11,902 bases of DNA from an uncultured Bacilli bacterium (GTDB lineage: Bacteria; Bacillota_I; Bacilli_A; RF39; UBA660). This document shows positions 6,243 to 11,902 of this stretch, in pieces; the stretch's first letter is position 1, and each line of letters starts with the position of its first letter. The notes under the pieces are model-generated. The model made no database searches, was not told the DNA's origin, and saw only the letters and a program-made list of their open reading frames with translations. The DNA is taken from positions 1 through 11,902 of the forward strand of contig CAKOYE010000034.1 in NCBI GenBank assembly GCA_934130485.1. Reading direction: 5' to 3'. The position numbers and the translations under genes were made by a program.

Positions 6243-7082
6243 ATGTCTCAAAAAAGTTATGATAATAGTCCTACTTTATATTTAATTCCAACTCCTATAG
6301 GTAATATGGAAGATTTAACTATAAGGGCAGTTAATATAATGAAAAATGTTGAAGTAATATTTGCTGAAGATACTAGAGTAACATCACAATTGCTGAAATC
6401 ATTGGATATAAAAAAGAAATTAATTTCAAGTTTTAATTATAATGAAGAGGCAAATAAAGATAAATTACTTGAATATTTATCTAGTGGTTGTGATGTAGGT
6501 CTTGTTAGTGATAGAGGAACTCCTGTAATAAGCGATCCTGGATATGAACTTGCTAAATATGCTATTGATAGCGGATATAATGTTGTAGGACTTCCAGGTG
6601 CAACAGCGTTAATTCCTGCATTAATTACATCTGGTATTAGTCCGCTTCCTTTTCTTTTTTATGGATTTTTATGTAATAAACAATCAAAAAGAAAACAAGA
6701 ATTAGAAAAATTGAAAATGGAAACTGCTACCTTGATTTTTTATGAAGCTCCCCACAGAATTCTTGACTCATTAAATGATATGTATGAAATTTTGGGAAAT
6801 AGAAAAATAGCTATTTCCCGGGAAATAAGTAAAAAATTTGAGGAAATATATAGAGGAAATTTAAGTGACATAAGTTGTCAGTTAGTTGATGTTAAGGGTG
6901 AATTTGTTATTGTAATTGAAGGTAATAAAGATGAAAAAACTTACGAACATTTGACAATAACTCAACATGTTAATCTTTATTTAAAAGAAGGAAAAGATAC
7001 TAAAGATGCGATTAAATTGGTTGCAAAAGATCGTAATATGAAAAAACAAGATGTTTACAATGAATATCATGGAATAAAGTAG
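6243..7082 (+). CDS. rsmI: 16S rRNA (cytidine(1402)-2'-O)-methyltransferase RsmI
   Basis: RsmI methylates the 2'-O of C1402 in 16S rRNA, a P-site nucleotide also modified by RsmH. The 279-aa protein shows the tetrapyrrole-methylase fold: LYLIPTPIGN (12-21), FAEDTR (40-45), VSDRGTPVISDPGYEL (88-103), GLPGATALIPAL (116-127), the FYEAPHR motif (166-172) and SREISK...EEIYRG (192-206). GAGGTGAT overlaps the trmN6 stop and lies just before the ATG at 6243. Codons 190-195 contain the perfect palindrome listed separately; R193 uses CGG, for which I found no other in-frame use in the plus-strand genes by eye. In B. subtilis the GIY-YIG gene yazA lies just before rsmI; it is absent here. Confidence 0.96.
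   Translation: MSQKSYDNSPTLYLIPTPIGNMEDLTIRAVNIMKNVEVIFAEDTRVTSQLLKSLDIKKKLISSFNYNEEANKDKLLEYLSSGCDVGLVSDRGTPVISDPGYELAKYAIDSGYNVVGLPGATALIPALITSGISPLPFLFYGFLCNKQSKRKQELEKLKMETATLIFYEAPHRILDSLNDMYEILGNRKIAISREISKKFEEIYRGNLSDISCQLVDVKGEFVIVIEGNKDEKTYEHLTITQHVNLYLKEGKDTKDAIKLVAKDRNMKKQDVYNEYHGIK
6812..6827. promoter_or_regulatory. Candidate Noc binding site within rsmI
   Basis: TATTTCCCGGGAAATA is a perfect 16-bp palindrome and contains the full ATTTCCCGGGAAAT sequence known as the Noc binding site in B. subtilis. Noc is a ParB paralogue that binds the chromosome and membrane and blocks FtsZ ring formation over the nucleoid. The CCCGGG core is very unlikely by chance at this base composition. 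It lies in codons A190-I195 of rsmI and uses the rare CGG for R193 where AGA is usual here. No noc gene lies in the window, so the function is inferred from the motif alone. Confidence 0.7.
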
Positions 7083-7093
7083 GTGATTAATTT

Positions 7094-7654
7094 ATGAAAT
7101 TAATAGTTGGTCTGGGAAATCCCGGAAAAAGTTATGAAAATACACGTCATAATATTGGTTTTATGGTTATTGATAATTATTGCTTGAAATATAATTTAAA
7201 AATTACCAATAAAAAATTTGATGGATTATATACAGAAACAATAATAAATGGTGAAAAAGTTATATTATTAAAACCACAAAAATATATGAATCTTTCAGGA
7301 GAAGTAGTTAAAGATTTTGTAAGATTTTTTAAAATTAATATTGATGACATTTTGATAATTAATGATGATTTAGATTTAGATGTTGGTAGATATAAACTAA
7401 AATCTAGTGGTTCATCTGGGGGACATAATGGTCTTAAAAATATTGAATTACATTTAGGTACAAAAAATTATAAACGATTAAAAATAGGAATATCTAATAA
7501 TAAATTGATAGAAACTAAGGATTATGTTTTAGGAAAATTTTCTAAAGATGAATTAAATATATTAAATAACATAATAATAAAAACTGAAGATATAATAAAC
7601 GATTTCTTTAAAATAAATTTTGATTTATTAATGACAAAATATAATAATAATTGA
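7094..7654 (+). CDS. pth: Peptidyl-tRNA hydrolase
   Basis: Pth frees tRNA from peptidyl-tRNA that has dropped off the ribosome. The 186-aa product has the usual length and all landmarks: GLGNPGKSYENTRHNIG (6-22) with N9 and the catalytic H19, MNLSG (65-69) with N66, INDDLDL (89-95) with D91, and GSSGGHNGLKNI (106-117) with N112. AGGTGAT overlaps the rsmI stop and precedes the ATG at 7094. In B. subtilis pth (spoVC) lies just upstream of fin and mfd; here mfd follows directly, after a hairpin that starts in the pth stop codon. Confidence 0.97.
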   Translation: MKLIVGLGNPGKSYENTRHNIGFMVIDNYCLKYNLKITNKKFDGLYTETIINGEKVILLKPQKYMNLSGEVVKDFVRFFKINIDDILIINDDLDLDVGRYKLKSSGSSGGHNGLKNIELHLGTKNYKRLKIGISNNKLIETKDYVLGKFSKDELNILNNIIIKTEDIINDFFKINFDLLMTKYNNN

Positions 7655-7674
7655 TACCCAATTGGTATCTTTTT
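7653..7674 (+). terminator. Weak intrinsic terminator or attenuator between pth and mfd
   Basis: GATACC (7653-7658) pairs perfectly with GGTATC (7664-7669) around the five-base loop CAATT, followed by five T residues (7670-7674). The stem begins inside the pth stop codon (7652-7654). With six base pairs and a short T-tract it should be weak. I see no convincing promoter between it and mfd, so it probably reduces rather than stops transcription into mfd. Confidence 0.6.
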
Positions 7675-7695
7675 GGCGTATATGGAGGACTTTAT

Positions 7696-10600
7696 ATGAA
7701 ATTTTTTAATAATTTATTTGATATAAAAGATGAGCAAGTAATATTAGGATTAAATGATGAATTAAAAGCAATTTATTTATATGATTATTATTTATATAAA
7801 ACAAAATCAATTTTAGTTGTTTGTAATACTTTATTTGAAGCAAATAATATGTATAAGTCGTTAAGCAATTATACAGATAATGTATTATTTTTTCCTATGG
7901 ATGATTTTTTAACTAGTGAAGCACTAGCGATTTCACCAGAACTTGAAATAACTAGATTAGAAACTATTAATAATTTAATTACTAATAACAAACAGATTGT
8001 TGTTACTAACTTAATGGGATTATTAAGATATTTACCAACAAAAGAAAATTATGAAAAAAGTATAATTGATTTAAAAGTGAATATGGATTATGACATCAAA
8101 AAATTAGAATCAGATTTATATAATATTGGTTATCATTCAGAATCATTTGTTAATAAAACAGGAGAATATGCTCCTCGAGGTTTTGTATTAGATATTTTTC
8201 CTTTAGGAAATATTGATCCTATTAGAATTGAATTTTGGGGCGATACAATTGATAGTATTAAAACATTTGATGTTGATACACAATTAACAAAATCATCGGT
8301 TGATTCTATAAAAATATTACCAATTACAGAATTTATTACAAATAAAGATATTTCAAGTGATGATAGAAAACAAAAAAATTTAATAAAATATGAATCAGTT
8401 TCAAATATTTCTGGGTATTTAGATAATTGTATTTTAACATATATAAATTATGATGAGATAGAAATTGGCTATAAAAATCTATTAGATGATATTTTTAATT
8501 ACAATACTGAAAATAATTTAGATGTAAATACAAAATATATGCATAATTTAGAAGAAATTAAAAGTAATAATATATTATTTATTTCTAGTTTTGATAATAA
8601 TCCAGATAATAGTTTAATTTCAAAAAAATATATATCGGGAAATATAGAAAATTTTAAGATGTCTCCTGATAAAATTAATGATAGCTTAAATATATTTATA
8701 AAAAGAAAAAAAACAGTTATAATTTGTGTTAAGGATAAATATGCAGTAAATAAGATAATAGATGAATTAAATAATGATTTAATAATTTTTACTAATTTAG
8801 ATGATATTTATGAAAATAAAATTAATCTTGTTATTAAAAATATTAATCAAGGTTTTGAATTAGGTAATTATATAGTAATAAGTGAGAATGAATTTTTTAA
8901 TAAAAAAACTAATAATTTAATTTATAAATCTAATTTTAAATATGGAACAAGAATAAAAGATATTACTAAATTAAATGTTGGAGATTATGTTGTTCATTCA
9001 GGTTATGGAATTGGACAATATAAGGGTTTAAAAAGTTTAAATAAAAATGGAATTATGAAGGATTATTTGCAACTTGAATATCAAGGTGGTGATAAACTTT
9101 ATATCCCGGTTGAAAAAATTGAATTAATTACTAAGTATTCATCTAATGAAGGAATTGTTCCTAAACTTAATAAATTAGGTGGTACTGAATGGGCAAAAAC
9201 TAAAGCAAGAATTAAAAAGAAAATTGAAGATATAACACAAGATTTATTAAAGTTATATGCCGAAAGAAAAAGAGTTAAAGGATTTCAATTTTTACCTGAT
9301 AGTAAAGAACAAATAGAATTTGAAAAAAGTTTTCCTTATACTGAAACAAAAGATCAGTTAAGAGCAATTTCTGATATAAAGAAGGATATGGAATCTATAG
9401 AACCTATGGATCGTTTGTTATGTGGTGATGTTGGTTTTGGTAAAACTGAGGTGGCATTTAGAGCAATATATAAAGCAATATTATCCGGAAAACAAGTAGC
9501 ATTCTTATGTCCTACTACAATATTATCTAATCAACATTTTAACAACGCAATTGAAAGATTTAAAAATACTGGTGTTAATATAGAAGTGTTAAATAGATTT
9601 GTTAATCCAAAAAAAGTAGGTAATATTTTAGAAAGATTAAAAACAGGGAAAGTGGATTTATTAATTGGAACGCATCGTATTTTAAGTCGTGATGTTGAAT
9701 TTAAAAATCTTGGTTTATTAGTAGTTGATGAAGAACAGAGGTTTGGTGTTAAGCATAAAGAGAGAATAAAAGAATATAAAAATAATATTGATGTTTTAAC
9801 ACTATCTGCAACACCAATTCCTAGAACGTTACAAATGTCTGTGGCTGGTATTAGAGGATTAAGTTTAATAGAAACTCCTCCTGTTAATAGGTATCCAGTT
9901 CAAACTTATGTTTTATCAGAAAGCAATCAGATAATAAAGGAAGCTATTTATAGAGAATTATCTAGAAATGGTCAAGCATTTATTTTATTTAATCACGTTG
10001 AAGAAATGGAAAGTAAAAAACGCGAAATAGAGAGAATAATTCCTGATGCTAAAATAGGTACTATTCATGGTAAAATGACTAAAATTCAAATAGAAGATGT
10101 AATGGCTCAATTTTTGAATAATGAATTTAATGTTTTACTTTGTACGACAATTATTGAAACTGGAATTGATATTCCAAATGTAAATACTTTAATAATAATG
10201 GATGCCGATAGGTTTGGTCTTTCCCAATTATATCAAATAAGAGGTAGAGTTGGACGTAGTGATAAAATTGCGTATTGTTATTTAATGTATAATAAAAATA
10301 AAATTTTATCTGAAATTGCTATTAAAAGACTCGATGTAATAAAACAATTTACTGAACTTGGGAGTGGATTTAATATAGCAATGCGTGATTTATCAATAAG
10401 AGGTGCTGGTGATATTTTAGGTAGTGAGCAAGCTGGATTTATTGATTCTGTTGGTATAGAGTTATTTTTAAATATGTTAAATGAAGAAGTTAGTAAGTTG
10501 AATGGTAAAGAAGTAAGTAACAATTCTCAAAATGATATGCCACTTATTGATGTTTCAACGTCTATTGATGATAAATATATAAATGATGTTGATATAAAAA

Positions 10601-10989
10601 TAGAAATTCATAAAAAAATTAATGCTATTGATTCCTATGATAGTTTAGAAAAAATTAAATATGAAATAGAGGATAGATTTGGTAAATTATCTGAAAATAT
10701 GTTAATCTATATGTATGAAGAATTATTTGAAAAAATGGCAAGAAAAATTAATATTGAAAGAGTTGAGCAAAATAAAAATTTCGTTAAGTTAATATTTAAT
10801 GAAGAATTTACTAATAAAATTAAAGTTGAAGAAATTTTTGTTGAAGTTAGTAAATTATCACGTATGTTTAGATTTAGTATGATGGGTAAAAAATTAGTTA
10901 TTACTTTAGATATAGTATATCTAGATAAACATTTCGTATATTATTTAGTTGATTTGATAGATTTACTACTAAAAAAATATAGTGATTAA
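7696..10989 (+). CDS. mfd: Transcription-repair coupling factor Mfd
   Basis: Mfd pushes RNA polymerase stalled at lesions off the template and recruits UvrA for excision repair. The 1097-aa protein is a little shorter than the roughly 1150-1180 aa of E. coli and B. subtilis. In order: a UvrB-like N-terminal module, including GEYAPRGFVLDIFP (about 156-169); a divergent Asn/Asp-rich part (about 215-420); the RNA polymerase-interacting CarD-like domain starting LNVGDYVVHSGYGIGQYKG (426-444); the RecG-like motor with Walker A GDVGFGKT (577-584), DEEQ (678-681), SATPIPRT (704-711), ETGIDIP (821-827) and QIRGRVGR (847-854); and the C-terminal TRCF domain (about 950-1060). The ATG at 7696 follows GGAGG (7684-7688); an upstream in-frame ATT-type extension to 7651 runs through the hairpin and is rejected. 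Confidence 0.97.
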   Translation: MKFFNNLFDIKDEQVILGLNDELKAIYLYDYYLYKTKSILVVCNTLFEANNMYKSLSNYTDNVLFFPMDDFLTSEALAISPELEITRLETINNLITNNKQIVVTNLMGLLRYLPTKENYEKSIIDLKVNMDYDIKKLESDLYNIGYHSESFVNKTGEYAPRGFVLDIFPLGNIDPIRIEFWGDTIDSIKTFDVDTQLTKSSVDSIKILPITEFITNKDISSDDRKQKNLIKYESVSNISGYLDNCILTYINYDEIEIGYKNLLDDIFNYNTENNLDVNTKYMHNLEEIKSNNILFISSFDNNPDNSLISKKYISGNIENFKMSPDKINDSLNIFIKRKKTVIICVKDKYAVNKIIDELNNDLIIFTNLDDIYENKINLVIKNINQGFELGNYIVISENEFFNKKTNNLIYKSNFKYGTRIKDITKLNVGDYVVHSGYGIGQYKGLKSLNKNGIMKDYLQLEYQGGDKLYIPVEKIELITKYSSNEGIVPKLNKLGGTEWAKTKARIKKKIEDITQDLLKLYAERKRVKGFQFLPDSKEQIEFEKSFPYTETKDQLRAISDIKKDMESIEPMDRLLCGDVGFGKTEVAFRAIYKAILSGKQVAFLCPTTILSNQHFNNAIERFKNTGVNIEVLNRFVNPKKVGNILERLKTGKVDLLIGTHRILSRDVEFKNLGLLVVDEEQRFGVKHKERIKEYKNNIDVLTLSATPIPRTLQMSVAGIRGLSLIETPPVNRYPVQTYVLSESNQIIKEAIYRELSRNGQAFILFNHVEEMESKKREIERIIPDAKIGTIHGKMTKIQIEDVMAQFLNNEFNVLLCTTIIETGIDIPNVNTLIIMDADRFGLSQLYQIRGRVGRSDKIAYCYLMYNKNKILSEIAIKRLDVIKQFTELGSGFNIAMRDLSIRGAGDILGSEQAGFIDSVGIELFLNMLNEEVSKLNGKEVSNNSQNDMPLIDVSTSIDDKYINDVDIKIEIHKKINAIDSYDSLEKIKYEIEDRFGKLSENMLIYMYEELFEKMARKINIERVEQNKNFVKLIFNEEFTNKIKVEEIFVEVSKLSRMFRFSMMGKKLVITLDIVYLDKHFVYYLVDLIDLLLKKYSD

Positions 10990-11001
10990 ACTATATTTTT
11001 T
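10971..11001. terminator. Bidirectional terminator between mfd and the convergent gene
   Basis: The arms 10972-10983 (six A then TATAGT) and 10990-11001 (ACTATA then six T) are perfect inverted repeats of 12 bp around the loop GATTAA. Read on either strand the stem ends in a U-tract, so it can stop transcription from both sides. It holds the stop codons of both genes. Only one G-C pair is present (G10982-C10991), so the hairpin is AT-rich and its strength is uncertain. Confidence 0.65.
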
Positions 11002-11902
11002 ATTTCATTAAGATAAATAATATTCCAATACTTAGTCCACTAATAAATCCTGTAATAAGTGATAAAACTAAGATATTAACAAAACCATTTTGATAATATT
11101 TATTTAATATTAATTTCTTTTGATACCCTTTTTTTTGTTCATTTTGTATTTCTTCTTTATGATATAGTGTATCAGTATCTTCGTTTGTATCAGAATTTTC
11201 AAAATTATCATTGTTCTCTAATTTCTCATCATTTTGATTATTGTTAGAATTATTTTTTGTTTCTTTTGAATCATTTGACTCGGAATTAGTGTATTTATCT
11301 GTTTTAGCATCTTTTATTTCATATTCACCAGTGTCTATATTTTTTTCTGCAAATATACAATTTCCTGATTTATCGATTGCGATACCATCATATATATTAA
11401 TTAAGCTTATATTATATTTTTCTCTATTAATAAATAACATTTTAACACAATTTATTTGCTCAGGTGATAAGCTCGCCAATATATTTTTGTAATTTGGTAA
11501 TTCATTTATTGGAATTAATGATACATCAATTTTTTTATTTATTAAATTTTCAGTAATATTATTTGTATTTTCTGTTGTATTATCGGTTTGATAATTCTTA
11601 TTTTCATTTTGAATTGATTTGTATTCTTCTATAATTGATAAATTAGTATTTGCTTCGATTAATTTATACGTATTATCTTTTTTTATTTTATAATATTTTT
11701 TACCTTTGGCGTTTATAACTTCAATATTTTTTAAATCAATATTATAAATTTTAGAAATTTGTTCTAATTCATCTTCTTTTTCTAAATCATTAATTTTTTT
11801 CTTATTTTGTAATTTATAATATTCTTGTTTTATTGTTTCATCATCTATATTATTGATTAGATCTTTAACATTTTTTTTGTAAACATACTCATTATATTTA
11901 AT
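11000..11902 (-). CDS. Unrecognised Lys/Asn-rich protein with C-terminal membrane segment (5' partial)
   Basis: I do not recognise this gene. Its frame on the minus strand has no stop from 11902 down to TAA at 11000-11002, so 300 codons of the C-terminal part are visible and the true start lies beyond the window. An ATG-less start at 11479 (TTG) would cut off half of a clearly continuous frame. Residue numbers here count from the window edge. Residues 1-100 are Lys/Glu/Ile-rich and probably helical, followed by an Asn/Thr-rich stretch (about 101-125). Residues 140-204 look like a folded segment (EQINCVKMLFIN..., DGIAIDKSGNCIFAEK). A low-complexity Asn/Asp/Glu/Ser linker follows (about 205-245), then a basic stretch and one hydrophobic helix (about 273-299) ending in a single Lys. 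It resembles a tail-anchored protein with a cytoplasmic N-terminal part, judged by the positive residues before the helix. Confidence 0.8.
   Translation of the reverse strand: MKYNEYVYKKNVKDLINNIDDETIKQEYYKLQNKKKINDLEKEDELEQISKIYNIDLKNIEVINAKGKKYYKIKKDNTYKLIEANTNLSIIEEYKSIQNENKNYQTDNTTENTNNITENLINKKIDVSLIPINELPNYKNILASLSPEQINCVKMLFINREKYNISLINIYDGIAIDKSGNCIFAEKNIDTGEYEIKDAKTDKYTNSESNDSKETKNNSNNNQNDEKLENNDNFENSDTNEDTDTLYHKEEIQNEQKKGYQKKLILNKYYQNGFVNILVLSLITGFISGLSIGILFILMK

Noticed and set aside
7114..7129. GGGAAATCCCGG in pth as a Noc-like site
   Set aside because: It encodes the conserved GNPGK motif of Pth and is not a palindrome of the Noc type, so the protein sequence explains most of it.
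9105..9109. CCCGG in mfd as a Noc-like site
   Set aside because: Only the left half is similar; the right half (TTGAAA) does not match.
10278..10523. Minus-strand frame inside mfd
   Set aside because: It lies fully within the conserved motor and C-terminal part of mfd and is a shadow frame.
11241..11492. Plus-strand frame opposite the last gene
   Set aside because: It is antisense to the continuous 300-codon minus-strand frame and reflects its low-complexity codons.

Overview
The window looks like an origin-proximal, housekeeping part of the chromosome of an AT-rich (roughly a quarter G+C by eye), genome-reduced member of the Bacillota, most like uncultured Bacilli such as RF39 or relatives of Acholeplasma and Erysipelotrichia. 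The gene order resembles the dnaX-ybaB-recR-bofA and holB-ricT-trmN6-rsmI blocks of Bacillus subtilis. TGA is a normal stop and Trp is TGG, which argues against Mycoplasma or Spiroplasma. The SRP RNA is the short, Alu-less type. This placement is inference; no species is identified.

Layout. Bases 1-261 hold a tandem array of about 80-bp units, each starting with a parS (ParB-binding) palindrome. Three copies are complete and one is cut by the window edge. A promoter at 346-374 follows, then the SRP RNA gene at 381-453, whose closing helix runs into a T-tract that ends just before the tadA ribosome-binding site. From 473 to 10989 eleven genes lie on the plus strand with gaps of at most 41 nt: tadA, dnaX, ybaB, recR, bofA-like, holB, ricT, trmN6, rsmI, pth and mfd. 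They may form one long operon with a weak terminator between pth and mfd. At 10971-11001 an AT-rich two-way terminator separates mfd from a convergent minus-strand gene. That gene stays open to the window end (11000-11902) and encodes an unrecognised, Lys/Asn-rich protein with a C-terminal membrane segment.

Functions. dnaX and holB encode clamp-loader subunits. recR, ybaB and mfd serve DNA repair or nucleoid functions. tadA, trmN6 and rsmI modify tRNA or rRNA, pth recycles peptidyl-tRNA, and ricT is an RNA-maturation factor. The genes are ordinary. The less ordinary signals are DNA sites: the parS array, and a perfect 16-bp palindrome inside rsmI that equals the known Noc (nucleoid occlusion) binding sequence, flanked by a third half-site. 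Together they suggest this stretch takes part in chromosome segregation and perhaps division-site control. I found no sign of mobile elements, CRISPR or a new defence system.
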